From the NCBI GenBank assembly GCA_002709385.1, contig PAQS01000048.1:1-64000 (forward strand): a stretch of DNA of 64,000 bases. Reading direction: 5' to 3'. This DNA comes from Waddliaceae bacterium. GTDB taxonomy: Bacteria > Chlamydiota > Chlamydiia > Chlamydiales > GCA-2709385. Positions 28,233 to 37,841 of the stretch are shown piece by piece. Numbering within the stretch: the stretch's first letter is position 1; each line of letters starts with the position of its first letter. The position numbers and the translations under genes were made by a program. The notes under the pieces are model-generated. The model saw only the letters and a list, made by a program, of their open reading frames with translations. It was not told where the DNA came from and did not search any database.

Positions 28233-28904
28233 ATGGCTATGGTCGAAAAAGTAGATAAACTTAGAAAGTTATCGAAAGAGATCAAAGTTGGGGAAAATAT
28301 CCAGATTGCTCCCCTAGAAGGGCAATCGCCTGACCGCGACTATTTTGAAGCTCTTATGCGCCAACGAGCGCAGAAAAGCGAGAGAATAGACGAAGCAAAA
28401 GCAATGCGCTCTACTCCTATGGAAGAAGCTGTGCGTATGCACGGGAATGGTGTTGAAAAATCTGGTGATCCTAAGAAAATCATGACCTACGTTGAGAAGA
28501 CTATTGCTCAAATCGACGAGGTAAGAAATACTCTTTCGCAGCCTGATTTACGTCTGAAAGGATCAGTACAAAACCTTTTACGTACAAAACTGACTGGTAT
28601 TAACGAAGATATTCGTGTTGCCTTTAAAAAAGTTGGTGTTGATTACATAAATCCTACAGAGCCAACAGGACAATTTAATCCTATTTTACGGTTCTTGGGT
28701 CTGCTGACAAACTCTCAGACTGCTATGGAACAACTTGGGCAAGATGTCCAAAATATCCAAAACACGCCGGATGTACTATCTCCAGCGAACTTGATAGCAC
28801 TGGAAATCAAGACGCACCATATTCAGCAACAGGTAGAGTTTTTCTCTAACTTACTGAATAAGTCGCTTGAAGGCATGAAAACAATCATGAACGTCCAAGT
28901 ATAA
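28233..28904 (+). CDS. T3SS-operon protein CT668-like
   Basis: 223 aa, soluble and helical, with no signal peptide or membrane segment. The first half is basic/charged (KVDKLRKLSKEIKVG) and the second has amphipathic helices. It occupies the place of CT668 between cdsG and the ATPase gene. No function is established that I know of; in other systems this position holds ATPase or sorting-platform partners. AAGGA precedes the ATG. Confidence 0.65.
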   Translation: MAMVEKVDKLRKLSKEIKVGENIQIAPLEGQSPDRDYFEALMRQRAQKSERIDEAKAMRSTPMEEAVRMHGNGVEKSGDPKKIMTYVEKTIAQIDEVRNTLSQPDLRLKGSVQNLLRTKLTGINEDIRVAFKKVGVDYINPTEPTGQFNPILRFLGLLTNSQTAMEQLGQDVQNIQNTPDVLSPANLIALEIKTHHIQQQVEFFSNLLNKSLEGMKTIMNVQV

Positions 28905-28951
28905 GACGCTATTGAGAAACAAATACCCGCTTCGGCGAGAGGATTTTATAT

Positions 28952-30268
28952 ATGGAACTTGGGGAAGAATTCGACGAGTTACTCGGTCAGATCGATGATA
29001 TGGATCTTACACCGGTTAACGGGCGAATTACAGAGATCGTGGGTATGCTCATACGGGCAGTTGTACCTAACGTAAAAGTTGGGGATATCTGCTTAGTTCA
29101 GCGAGAGGGAGACCCCTTGCGAGCGCAAGTAGTGGGATTCACGAAGGATGAGGTCTTTCTGTCTCCGTTAGGAGAAATGACAGGAATTGGTCCTTCTTCT
29201 GAAGTGATTGCTACAGGGCAACCATTATCGATCAAAGTTGGTCCAGAATTATTAGGTCGTGTACTTGATGGTTTAGGACGCCCTATTGATGCGGATAAAA
29301 AAGGACCTCTAACAGCCAGTATCGATTGGCCTGTAATGCAGAGTCCACCTCATCCATTAGAGCGAACCCCTATCAATACCCATATATCCGTCGGAATACG
29401 TGTATTCGACTCTATGCTTACTATCGGTGAAGGACAGCGAATGGGTATTTTCGCTGCTGCTGGTGGAGGTAAGTCAACACTACTGGGTATGATCGCTAAT
29501 AACTCAGAAGCTGATATCAACGTCATCTCACTCATCGGTGAGCGTGGACGTGAAGTACGCGATTTTATTGAAAAAGAGCTTGGCGAAGAAGGAATGGCTC
29601 GATCTGTAGTTATTGTTTCTACATCAGACCAACCTTCTCAACTCCGTATCAATGCCGCCTACGTAGGAACAGCTATAGCTGAATATTTCCGCGATCAAGG
29701 GAAACGAGTAATTTTGATGATGGACTCGGTAACACGTTTTGCCCGAGCTATTCGAGAAGTCGGACTCGCCGCAGGAGAACCTCCCGCAAGGGCTGGTTAC
29801 ACACCTTCTGTTTTCTCTACATTGCCCAAATTATTAGAGCGAGCAGGGCGCTCAGCTAAAGGATCCATTACCGCTTTTTATACCGTACTGGTAGCCGGTG
29901 ATGATATGAATGAACCGGTAGCTGATGAAACCCGTTCGATTTTAGATGGACACTGCATTTTATCTGCAGAATTAGCAAGACGTTACCACTACCCAGCGGT
30001 AGATGTTCTTTCATCAGCAAGTAGGGTGCAGCCTGCCATTGTCGATGACGCTCAAAAAGAGCTCATCGGAAGAACGAGAGAAGTTCTCTCTGACTATAGA
30101 AAAAACGAACTGCTTATCAAGATTGGTGAATATAAACGTGGATCTGATAAGTCGGCAGACTATGCAATCGACCATATCGATGCGGTAAATGCCTTTTTAA
30201 AACAAGGTATGCACGAAAAGGCAACGTGGAAAGAAACATGGCAACAAATGAGGGCCTTGTACAAGTAA
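28952..30268 (+). CDS. cdsN: T3SS ATPase CdsN/SctN
   Basis: 438 aa. SctN is the hexameric ATPase at the base of the injectisome that strips chaperones and unfolds substrates. Visible are an F1-beta-like N-terminal barrel, Walker A GGGKST near residue 172, [12 protein letters not shown], Walker [15 protein letters not shown], and the family signature [16 protein letters not shown]. Length and sequence type match CT669. GAGAGGA lies 8 nt upstream. It is followed after 10 nt by the stalk gene cdsO. Confidence 0.95.
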   Translation: MELGEEFDELLGQIDDMDLTPVNGRITEIVGMLIRAVVPNVKVGDICLVQREGDPLRAQVVGFTKDEVFLSPLGEMTGIGPSSEVIATGQPLSIKVGPELLGRVLDGLGRPIDADKKGPLTASIDWPVMQSPPHPLERTPINTHISVGIRVFDSMLTIGEGQRMGIFAAAGGGKSTLLGMIANNSEADINVISLIGERGREVRDFIEKELGEEGMARSVVIVSTSDQPSQLRINAAYVGTAIAEYFRDQGKRVILMMDSVTRFARAIREVGLAAGEPPARAGYTPSVFSTLPKLLERAGRSAKGSITAFYTVLVAGDDMNEPVADETRSILDGHCILSAELARRYHYPAVDVLSSASRVQPAIVDDAQKELIGRTREVLSDYRKNELLIKIGEYKRGSDKSADYAIDHIDAVNAFLKQGMHEKATWKETWQQMRALYK

Positions 30269-30278
30269 GGTGTGAAAT

Positions 30279-30779
30279 ATGGATAAGGCGGCCTATCCTT
30301 TGGCCCAAGTTTTAGAGGTCAAAAAAAAACGGGTAGAAGACGCCGAAAAGCTTGTTGAGCAACGAATAAAAGAGCTCGACCGAGAAAAAGAAAAGCTTAA
30401 AGAGGTAGAAGCTGCACGAGATAAAGTGCTACAGCACTTTACAGATAAAATAGACCAGCTTCGCCAGAAGTTTGATGAAGGGATTACAAGCCCTGAGATC
30501 ATCGACTCAAAAAGGTACATTAAAATTGTACATGAAAAGCTACAGGTAGAAGAAGAAAAAGTTAATAAGCAAAAAGAACAAGTTGAGGTGGCTGAGAAAA
30601 GCCTTGAGCTGGCACGCAAGGAACTTGCACAAAAACGAAAAGAAGTAGACAAGCTCCGCATGCACAGAGAGGAATGGTGGAAAGAAGAACGAAATGACCG
30701 AGAACGAAAAGAAGCCATTGAACAAGACGAAATTGGAAATGTTATTCACCTCAAAAAAATGCGAGAAAAACTGAATTAA
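30279..30779 (+). CDS. cdsO: T3SS central stalk protein CdsO/SctO (CT670-like)
   Basis: 166 aa, almost entirely a charged two-stranded coiled coil (Lys/Glu-rich heptads from about residue 15 to 150). This is the FliJ/YscO type that inserts into the ATPase hexamer. In Chlamydia CT670 binds the neighbouring CT671, supporting a YscO/YscP pair. It begins 10 nt behind cdsN. Confidence 0.85.
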   Translation: MDKAAYPLAQVLEVKKKRVEDAEKLVEQRIKELDREKEKLKEVEAARDKVLQHFTDKIDQLRQKFDEGITSPEIIDSKRYIKIVHEKLQVEEEKVNKQKEQVEVAEKSLELARKELAQKRKEVDKLRMHREEWWKEERNDRERKEAIEQDEIGNVIHLKKMREKLN

Positions 30780-30862
30780 GTAGTATATCCCTTGCAAGAA
30801 GCAAGGAAGCAATAATAGGTAATACTGATAGACCCTGATTTCGGGGGGAGGAGCAGGTTATC

Positions 30863-33070
30863 ATGTTAAGTCCACATGACCCTTCTTCAAATTCCAGTTT
30901 GAATGGCACGTCGCCTGAACAAGCAGGAATGGGAGATACAAATCATAAATCTGTACAGCCGTCTATGCCGGTAAGTACAGAAAACAAAAAAGATTTTAAA
31001 CAGGTCCTTGATAGCAAAAAAGAAAGCAAAGGAAAAGGAAAAATTGCTACCTCTACCCAAAAAACTCATGAGGAATCAATTTTTCAACCTAGGCCTTCCC
31101 AACAAAAGCAAGGGTCGACAACTCTAGCCACACCAGGAGAAAAATCAAGCAGCCATACCGGCAATATTTCTTCTAGTGATGATAGTACTTTCACACAAAC
31201 AGATACGGGAACAATAGAAGAACTTCCTGAATCTGAAAAACAATATATTAAAGATTCATTAGCTAATGTGTCAAAACACGTAAGCTCGGTTATGCATCCA
31301 AAGAGTGATCGACCACGTACTACAAACTCTGTTGTACAAAATACAACAAATCCGGAAAACCTGACTGAACCCAAACCACTCATCTCAAGTTCTGTAGAAG
31401 TAATAGCTCCAATCGTTAAAGGTGAAGCGGAAGGTATAAAACAGGCAGTAGTAGTAAATCCTGATATTCATGCAAAGCACGGAGAGCGTGCTGTCGTACC
31501 AGGATCCCCTGCTCCTATCGATACCAAACAAACAGTTACTTATAATCAATCAGGTGAAACTGTTATCCCACAATCTCAACCTAATTCTGTGGAAACACCT
31601 AGACAAAACATCAATGATAATCACTTAGTGAAAAATACTAGCACTGAAACAAGTCACAAAATAGATACAGTACACGCGAATAGGCCTGACTCAAGTAAGT
31701 TTACTCAAACTACTAATCCTAATGCTCCTATTAGCACTAGTAATTCCACAAACTCTACAACTACTCATGTAACCACACACACACCTTCTTCTCAATCTCC
31801 TACGGTTTTTCACAACTCTACGCCAGGAAATACTTCGAATTCTAATACAAAATCTCCGTTAGATAGTTCATTTTCTTCTAAAGAGACTCTAGTATCTAAA
31901 GCTTCAGATAATGTAAGCAAGCCAATTGTCTATTCTGACAAAGCAGGGATGGAAAACAACAAATCCCCAATAACACCTCCATCTCATTCGGCAGCATCGG
32001 AAAATAGCCGTGTGCATTCAAATCCGATTGATACACAAAATACACAAAATACACGAAATACACGAAAAGACTCTTCATACGTTGCACGCAACGACATTTC
32101 TTCACAAGAAACTCCTAAAAGACATGTAAGTAACAAAAAAATAGAAAATGAAGGAATGAAGGAGAGTAAGGTGACAAGAAAAGCTCCTCAAAATGGGGGT
32201 GAAGATGAAGTTCTTTATACAGATAGTGAAGAACTTCCAAACATTTCTCAAGTTCCGAAATTCGAGTATATGGCTCATGTTGGCGGACAAGAAGATCTAG
32301 ATGATAGTGATTGGTCTAGTAGTATGCCCAATAGCAGTTCGCCAGATGAGGGAGAAGATGCTCTACCAATGGTGAATCATTCTGAAGAAGAGAGAATTGT
32401 AAACGGTCCCTTACCAATGGAACTCCCACTATCTTCTGCAGACTCTAATACCTCTTCTCCTGAAGAAACAAAGAGAAGTACAGGTATGACTAATATGTCT
32501 GCACAAGGGGATACCGAGCACGAAAGTGGTGAAAGCTTTCGATCAACACAAGCTCCCGCAGCACCCGGATTTAGTCCTTTATTAGGAGAAGGATCTCGTG
32601 ATGGCATGTTGTTTATGGAAGCTAACGTGGAAAATCCAGTTCCTCAAATGTCTTCAAATGCTTCTCAATTGATGGATAAGCTTGTTTCACAACTGCTTAC
32701 AATGCAAGAAGAAGGAAAAGATTATACAACAATGACTCTACGAGCACCTCCTATGTTTGAGGGAGCTACTGTAACATTAACTAAATATGAAACAGGAGCT
32801 AGCGAATTTAACTTAAGCTTCTCTAACCTCAGTGAACAAGCTGAGCTATTACTCACCCAAGAAATGAGTGGTTTACGCCAAGCAATGGAGACTAAAGGCT
32901 TTGTCGTTCACATGGTAGCTACTACACAGCAAGAAGATCAGGTAGCTGCAACATTTCAAGAAGCGGATAGAGATGGTTCCGATTCTGATGGAGGTGGATC
33001 TGGTGAACAAGCTGATGACGAACGTGATCGTCGTCGTCAACAACAACAAAAAGAAGAAGACCAAGCCTAA
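30863..33070 (+). CDS. cdsP: Needle-length regulator CdsP/SctP, greatly expanded
   Basis: 735 aa. SctP measures needle length and switches substrate class. The first 560 residues are disordered and very rich in Ser, Thr, Asn, Pro and Gln, with short tandem TQN/TRN units near residues 395-402. The folded part at about residues 600-690 resembles the FliK/SctP C-terminal switch domain (LMDKLVSQLLTMQEEG, then VTLTKYETGASEFNLSFSN and an amphipathic helix). The end is acidic then Arg/Gln-rich. Chlamydia CT671 is much shorter (under 300 aa as I recall). GGGGGGAGGAGCAGG precedes the ATG. A strong terminator follows. Confidence 0.75.
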   Translation: MLSPHDPSSNSSLNGTSPEQAGMGDTNHKSVQPSMPVSTENKKDFKQVLDSKKESKGKGKIATSTQKTHEESIFQPRPSQQKQGSTTLATPGEKSSSHTGNISSSDDSTFTQTDTGTIEELPESEKQYIKDSLANVSKHVSSVMHPKSDRPRTTNSVVQNTTNPENLTEPKPLISSSVEVIAPIVKGEAEGIKQAVVVNPDIHAKHGERAVVPGSPAPIDTKQTVTYNQSGETVIPQSQPNSVETPRQNINDNHLVKNTSTETSHKIDTVHANRPDSSKFTQTTNPNAPISTSNSTNSTTTHVTTHTPSSQSPTVFHNSTPGNTSNSNTKSPLDSSFSSKETLVSKASDNVSKPIVYSDKAGMENNKSPITPPSHSAASENSRVHSNPIDTQNTQNTRNTRKDSSYVARNDISSQETPKRHVSNKKIENEGMKESKVTRKAPQNGGEDEVLYTDSEELPNISQVPKFEYMAHVGGQEDLDDSDWSSSMPNSSSPDEGEDALPMVNHSEEERIVNGPLPMELPLSSADSNTSSPEETKRSTGMTNMSAQGDTEHESGESFRSTQAPAAPGFSPLLGEGSRDGMLFMEANVENPVPQMSSNASQLMDKLVSQLLTMQEEGKDYTTMTLRAPPMFEGATVTLTKYETGASEFNLSFSNLSEQAELLLTQEMSGLRQAMETKGFVVHMVATTQQEDQVAATFQEADRDGSDSDGGGSGEQADDERDRRRQQQQKEEDQA

Positions 33071-33107
33071 CTTTATCCTTAAAATCTAAATTCTAGGCAT
33101 TGGGATG

Positions 33108-33147
33108 AGCTTCAACACTACAAAAGTGTTGAAGCTTTTTTTATTTT
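33108..33147 (+). terminator. Strong terminator after cdsP
   Basis: A perfect 12-bp stem (33108-33119 with 33125-33136), a 5-base loop and a T7-A-T5 tail. It ends the first T3SS transcription unit, so cdsQ-pkn5-cdsC must have their own promoter. Confidence 0.9.
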
Positions 33148-33214
33148 TCGTTCCTTGACTATCGAGCTGAAGCCTGCCAGCATACAAATGGTAAGAACTA
33201 AACAAAGGCAAACA

Positions 33215-34663
33215 ATGAAAATTTTACTAACTGGTGCAAGTGGATATATAGGTAGACGTTTACTGCCTATATTAATAGAAGAAGGCCACGAAGTCATTGC
33301 ACTTGTTCGTAGTGCCAACCGTTTTACTATTCCAGAGCACTGTCAAGAAAAGACAAGCATTGTTGTTGGTGATTTATTAGATTTAGAATCTCTACAAAAC
33401 ATTCCCCAAGATATAGACGCAGCCTACTATCTGGTACACTCTCTGACACAGAAACATGGCCACTTAAAAGATATGGAGACATTAAGTGCAAAGAATTTTC
33501 TGAAAGCCTTAGAAAGAACCCGTATAAAACAGATCGTTTACCTAGGTGGATTAGTCAATGACTCTCATCTTTCCCCCCACCTTTCTTCACGTAAGGAGGT
33601 TGATCAAGTTCTTCGCTCAGGAAAAATTCCTGTAACAACTCTTAGAGCTGGAATTATTCTAGGCTCTGGTAGCGCATCTTTTGAAATTATACGAGATTTA
33701 GTAGAAAAACTTCCCATCATGATCGCACCCCGTTGGGTAGAAAAAAAATGCCAACCTATTGGGATTGCCGATGTCTTACGCTACCTTGTTTCTGTGCTCG
33801 ATCACCCAAAATGCATGAGTAGAGCCTTTGATATTGGCGGACCAGATATTCTGAGCTATCGCGATATTTTGCTTCGTTTTGCGAAGGTACGGGGGTTAAA
33901 ACGATATATTATTGGAGTACCTGTACTTACTCCAAAACTATCTAGCTACTGGTTACATTTTGTTACGAGTACTAATATGACTTTGGCTAAATCACTCATT
34001 GAAAGTTTAAAAAATAATGCCGTCTGTCACGAACAAAACATTTTGAATATTTTTCCTCAAAAATGTTTACAGTTTGAAGAAGCATTGAAACGAACTTTTG
34101 CTAAAATTGAAGAAAATGCCATTGTCTCTTCATGGAAAGACGCTATATCCTCCAGTGATCTCAACCCTGATCTTTTAGAATACATCAACGTCCCTACCTA
34201 CGGCTGCTTTCAAAATATTCAAGAAATTCCTTTTTCTTCTGATCCAGATAAAGTGATAGCTTCTTTATGGGCAATTGGCGGTGATAATGGATGGTATTGC
34301 ATGAATTGGGCTTGGGTACTACGTGGATTTATTGATCAGTTATTTATGGGCACTGGTCTACGCCGAGGACGTACTCACCCAAACCGCTTACATGCAGGAG
34401 ATGCACTAGATTTTTGGCGAGTTCTTCTGGCTGATAATCAACACGGCAGGCTTCTACTTTATGCTGAAATGCGTCTACCAGGAGAAGCCTGGCTTGAATT
34501 TAGAATTATACCAAAAGAAAAAGGCTATGCTCTGCAACAAATAGCTACTTTTCGACCTAATGGCCTTTTAGGACGCCTATACTGGTTCAGTGTTTCCCCT
34601 TTTCACTGGTTTATTTTCCATGGAATGGCATCGGCAATTGTAGAAAAAGCTCAAAAAAAATGA
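33215..34663 (+). CDS. SDR-type NAD(P)-binding protein with DUF2867 domain
   Basis: 482 aa. The N-terminal Rossmann fold has G7-x-x-G10-x-x-G13 (TGASGYIG) and continues as an extended/atypical short-chain reductase to about residue 300; the C-terminal 150 residues look like DUF2867. Two-domain proteins of this kind are widespread but the reaction is not established. The ATG at 33215 has AAAGG at 6 nt spacing and starts the Rossmann strand directly; an upstream in-frame ATG at 33155 overlaps the terminator region. It interrupts the T3SS gene order between cdsP and cdsQ and shows no sign of a secretion role. Confidence 0.8.
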   Translation: MKILLTGASGYIGRRLLPILIEEGHEVIALVRSANRFTIPEHCQEKTSIVVGDLLDLESLQNIPQDIDAAYYLVHSLTQKHGHLKDMETLSAKNFLKALERTRIKQIVYLGGLVNDSHLSPHLSSRKEVDQVLRSGKIPVTTLRAGIILGSGSASFEIIRDLVEKLPIMIAPRWVEKKCQPIGIADVLRYLVSVLDHPKCMSRAFDIGGPDILSYRDILLRFAKVRGLKRYIIGVPVLTPKLSSYWLHFVTSTNMTLAKSLIESLKNNAVCHEQNILNIFPQKCLQFEEALKRTFAKIEENAIVSSWKDAISSSDLNPDLLEYINVPTYGCFQNIQEIPFSSDPDKVIASLWAIGGDNGWYCMNWAWVLRGFIDQLFMGTGLRRGRTHPNRLHAGDALDFWRVLLADNQHGRLLLYAEMRLPGEAWLEFRIIPKEKGYALQQIATFRPNGLLGRLYWFSVSPFHWFIFHGMASAIVEKAQKK

Positions 34664-34825
34664 ATTTTATTTAGAGCAAAAGATTCTGCTTAGTTTATAT
34701 CTTTCAAGTAATTAAAGATTTGTCGTTTTTAGTAAGCTACATTTTCAAGAGACGAATGATAGCCAGAATAAGCAAGTCCTGTTAGATTAATGAACAGACT
34801 ACAACAGTTTTAAGGTGTTCAAGAA

Positions 34826-35677
34826 GTGGCCGAAAAATCTTTACCGTTTGATTGGGTCCCTGAACTAAGAGAGGATCTTCTTCGTCATGATTCAATTCCT
34901 CTTTTAGGAGGATCTCCAAAATTTCCTTGGAAAAACGTTGAATCGAAACTAGCTCAGGCTTTGGAAATAAAAAACCTCGAGATCATTCCAAGCGATATGC
35001 AATGGCGATCTGGAGAAGATTTATACACAGGTTTAAGTGATGAACTTGACCCTACCCATGTTGCTGTATCTACAATGACAGGCTCTGCTTGTTGGTTGAT
35101 TAGTGAAACAGATAAGAAAAAAATTATAGCAGCTTTTTTAAGTGATGGTGACCCAACTATAGCTTTAGACCCTGAACTGTCAGAAGGCTTTTATCGTTTT
35201 TTCTGTGCTCGCTGTATGTCAATCATTGATGAAATTGGCCTACCGGAAGCTTTATCTGTACAAGTATTGAGTAGTGTTGATTTACCAAAAGAATCTGGGC
35301 TATGTATGGACATCACGGTTCATCTGAACGAAGAGCGCATATTAGGTAGACTAGTCCTTAGTCCAGAATTTCGTAAATCTTGGGCAGACCACTTTGCTCC
35401 TAAGCGAAGTCGCAAGTTAAGCAAAGAGATGGCACAAAATATTCCTCTATCAGTTGCGCTAGAATCCGGATATTTTGTCTTGAGTGAAGAAGAGTGGGAC
35501 ACTCTGAATCCTGGTGACTTTATTCCTTTAAAGCGCTGCGCTATTGACCCTGATAAAATGAAGGGTCGAGTGAACTTAACTGTTGATGAACACCCAGTGT
35601 TCGTGGGAAAACTCCGCTCTGACGGTACCGTCAAAATCCTTGGTTACCCTGCAAAAGAAGAGGTTACACATGAGTAA
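34826..35677 (+). CDS. cdsQ: T3SS sorting-platform protein, SctQ N-terminal part with SPOA domain
   Basis: 283 aa starting with GTG (AAGG 10 nt upstream). SctQ forms the cytoplasmic pods of the sorting platform. Residues 1-200 are the variable N-terminal domain and residues about 212-275 look like a SPOA domain (PLSVALESGYFVLSEEEW, then PGDFIPL and KGRVNLTVDEHPVFVGKL). In Chlamydia CdsQ (CT672) is one protein with two SPOA domains; here the second is encoded by the next gene, overlapping by 8 nt in another frame. Pseudomonas HrcQA/HrcQB is a known split of this kind. Confidence 0.75.
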   Translation: MAEKSLPFDWVPELREDLLRHDSIPLLGGSPKFPWKNVESKLAQALEIKNLEIIPSDMQWRSGEDLYTGLSDELDPTHVAVSTMTGSACWLISETDKKKIIAAFLSDGDPTIALDPELSEGFYRFFCARCMSIIDEIGLPEALSVQVLSSVDLPKESGLCMDITVHLNEERILGRLVLSPEFRKSWADHFAPKRSRKLSKEMAQNIPLSVALESGYFVLSEEEWDTLNPGDFIPLKRCAIDPDKMKGRVNLTVDEHPVFVGKLRSDGTVKILGYPAKEEVTHE

Positions 35678-36185
35678 TGATGATGAATTCGATGATGAGT
35701 TTGACGATGAATTCGATGAAGACTTTGATGAAGAAGATTTTGCAGACCTCGATGAAGAAGGTACTGCTGGTAAAAAAAATACAGAACTAGAAAACGAAGA
35801 AGAAACTTCTGAGGAAGAAATAGCCGAAGAAGAGCCCGCACAGCCCGTAGCTTCTGAACAAGAAATTGAAGAGGAAGAAGACGACAACGAAGAGCTAGAA
35901 GAGGAAGATTCTGAAGAAGATGAAACGGCTCCAGCAGTGAGTACGATTCCACCAGAAGAAATGATGTCGCCTCACAGTATTCCTTTAAAAGTTTCTGTTG
36001 AGTTAGCAAGGCTTAAAATGACTGCTGCAGAATTAATGGATCTTGAACCTGGGAATATGATTGAAATTTCGAGCACCCCAGAAGCTGGTGTAGACTTGAT
36101 CATTGATGGGCATAGAGTTGGACGAGCTGAACTTATGCGTGTAGGCAATGTGATTGGTGTTCGTGTTTTAGAGGTTTGTAAATAG
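35670..36185 (+). CDS. cdsQ: SctQ C-terminal part: acidic region plus second SPOA domain
   Basis: 171 aa. The first 90 residues are extraordinarily acidic (runs such as DDEFDDEFDDEFDEDFDEED, then many Glu). The last 75 (from about 97) form a canonical SPOA/FliN-like domain (IPLKVSVELARLKMTAAEL, LEPGNMIEI, VDLIIDGHRVGRAELMRVG). The ATG overlaps the end of the preceding gene by 8 nt and has AAGAGG at 6 nt spacing, so the two are translationally coupled and the split is real rather than a sequencing slip. An in-frame ATG at 35583 lies inside the upstream gene and is unlikely. Confidence 0.8.
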   Translation: MSNDDEFDDEFDDEFDEDFDEEDFADLDEEGTAGKKNTELENEEETSEEEIAEEEPAQPVASEQEIEEEEDDNEELEEEDSEEDETAPAVSTIPPEEMMSPHSIPLKVSVELARLKMTAAELMDLEPGNMIEISSTPEAGVDLIIDGHRVGRAELMRVGNVIGVRVLEVCK

Positions 36186-36194
36186 TCAAGATTC

Positions 36195-37709
36195 ATGGTT
36201 GATACAATAGGACCTTACCAAATCGAAACAATGCTTGGAAAAGGAGGCATGAGTAACCTTTATTTAGGTACGCTTCCCAATAAGCAAGATGTTGTCATTA
36301 TTAAGGTCCTACAAGACAAATATATCGATAAACCGGCTGCCATTAAGGCATTCCAACGTGAGGCTACTATTCTTTCCCTTGCACAACACCCTCATATTGT
36401 AAATTTTTATGAGGAAGGTAACTGGGAAGGAAAGCCTTACATTGTTCTAGAATATATCGAAGGAATCTCTCTTCGAGAGTTTTTGATGCAAGATTCTCTA
36501 GATCTTCGTCGAGCTCTTGAGCTTGTTTTGCAAATCGCTTATGCGATTTGTCACCTTCACAGCCAAGGTGTTATCCATAGAGACCTTAAACCAGAGAACA
36601 TTCTATTAGATGACAATGGACAAGCCAAAGTTATTGATTTTGGAGTTGCAGACTTTCTCGATTCAATAAAAGGACAAAGTGACCCAAGCACCCCTCGCTT
36701 AGTGGGAACTCCTATTTATATGAGCCCAGAGCAAAGAGAGCACCCTGAACAAGTCGCTTTTGCTTCAGATTTATATTCTTTGGCCATCATCGCCTATGAA
36801 TTAGTCGTCGGTCGCCCTTCACAAGGAAAAATACAACTTTCTATTCTTCCTAAAGGCTTACAAACGATTTTAACAAAAGCCCTACAAAGTGAAGTAAAAC
36901 ATCGCTACCCAGACCTCACAGGCTTTATTGCAGATCTTACAACCTACATCAAATCTCCAAGCATTCAAAAAGAACGTTCTGGAGTCGATCTAGCTCTTGC
37001 CCGTAGCACTATTTTAGATGGTACACAAGAAATTTTAAGCCCTAGCCGTTTGCCTTCTTGGACAAAAACACGTATTGCTATTGGGCAATACCACCCAAGG
37101 CACCTATCCGGCATTTATCTTGATCTTCTTCCTACACCTAATGGTTCCTATTTACTTGTTTTAGCAAAACCATGCAGGCCTGGACGTGAATACTTAACAT
37201 ATAGCTGTGTTTTTCGTGGTATTCTACGTACTCTCACGGAGAGCTTAAACGAACCTACAGAAATTGCTCAACACCTCAACCAACTACTTATTAAAGACAA
37301 AAGTAAACAGTACTATTCTGCCACCTTTGTCTCAATGAACCCCGTAGATTCTGAAATAAAAGTTGTTAATTGCCAATCAGCTCCTTTATGGTGTTTTTCC
37401 TCTTCTAGTCGCGCACCTAAAGAACTTGGTGGTAACAACCCCCTTCTTGGCTCAGCTTTGGATACACAATACCAAGCAACAAGTCAGTGGTGGAACGTAG
37501 GTGATTCTTTCATTTTACATAGCGCACGAACGATTACTTCACCCAATGCTCGCGTACTACGTAGTAACATGGAAGATATTATTGGAAACTATGTTCACTC
37601 TTCTCCTACTAAACAAGTAAACGCATTAGTGAGAAAATGGAAAACTCTCGACAAGAAAAAATTGCGAGGAAAGTCTTTTGCATGCCTCAGCGTTAATCGT
37701 GTGGAGTAA
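36195..37709 (+). CDS. pkn5: Ser/Thr protein kinase Pkn5 with degenerate PP2C-like domain
   Basis: 504 aa. Residues about 7-265 are a Hanks-type kinase with intact key residues: GKGGMSNLYLG loop, Lys37, Glu56, HRD at 128-130 and DFG at 148-150, so it should be active. Residues about 290-500 resemble a SpoIIE/RsbU-type PP2C phosphatase fold (HLSGIYLDLLPTPNGSYLLV, ATFVSMNP, then NCQSAPLWCF), but the metal-binding motifs GDFYD and GDVxGKG are replaced. That domain is probably catalytically dead and may bind phosphoprotein. The place between cdsQ and cdsC equals CT673 (Pkn5), a T3SS-linked kinase of Chlamydia. It begins 9 nt after cdsQ. Confidence 0.85.
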   Translation: MVDTIGPYQIETMLGKGGMSNLYLGTLPNKQDVVIIKVLQDKYIDKPAAIKAFQREATILSLAQHPHIVNFYEEGNWEGKPYIVLEYIEGISLREFLMQDSLDLRRALELVLQIAYAICHLHSQGVIHRDLKPENILLDDNGQAKVIDFGVADFLDSIKGQSDPSTPRLVGTPIYMSPEQREHPEQVAFASDLYSLAIIAYELVVGRPSQGKIQLSILPKGLQTILTKALQSEVKHRYPDLTGFIADLTTYIKSPSIQKERSGVDLALARSTILDGTQEILSPSRLPSWTKTRIAIGQYHPRHLSGIYLDLLPTPNGSYLLVLAKPCRPGREYLTYSCVFRGILRTLTESLNEPTEIAQHLNQLLIKDKSKQYYSATFVSMNPVDSEIKVVNCQSAPLWCFSSSSRAPKELGGNNPLLGSALDTQYQATSQWWNVGDSFILHSARTITSPNARVLRSNMEDIIGNYVHSSPTKQVNALVRKWKTLDKKKLRGKSFACLSVNRVE

Positions 37710-37841
37710 TGAATAGGCAATTTCCCTGGAAAGAAATGTTAATTTCTGGGATAAATTTTATTAAATACAAAGCAGCTTAGAATTTTATAAAATAATGCTG
37801 TTATACCCAAACTAATCCAACTGTTTATTTGCAGAGGTATC

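Noticed and set aside
32035..32070. Short repeated units in cdsP as a CRISPR-like or VNTR array
   Set aside because: They are a few in-frame 9-nt coding repeats (TQN/TRN) in a low-complexity protein region, without spacers.
35583..35669. Upstream ATG for the second cdsQ gene
   Set aside because: It lies well inside the preceding SPOA coding region; the ATG at 35670 has a proper Shine-Dalgarno and a typical 8-nt coupled overlap.
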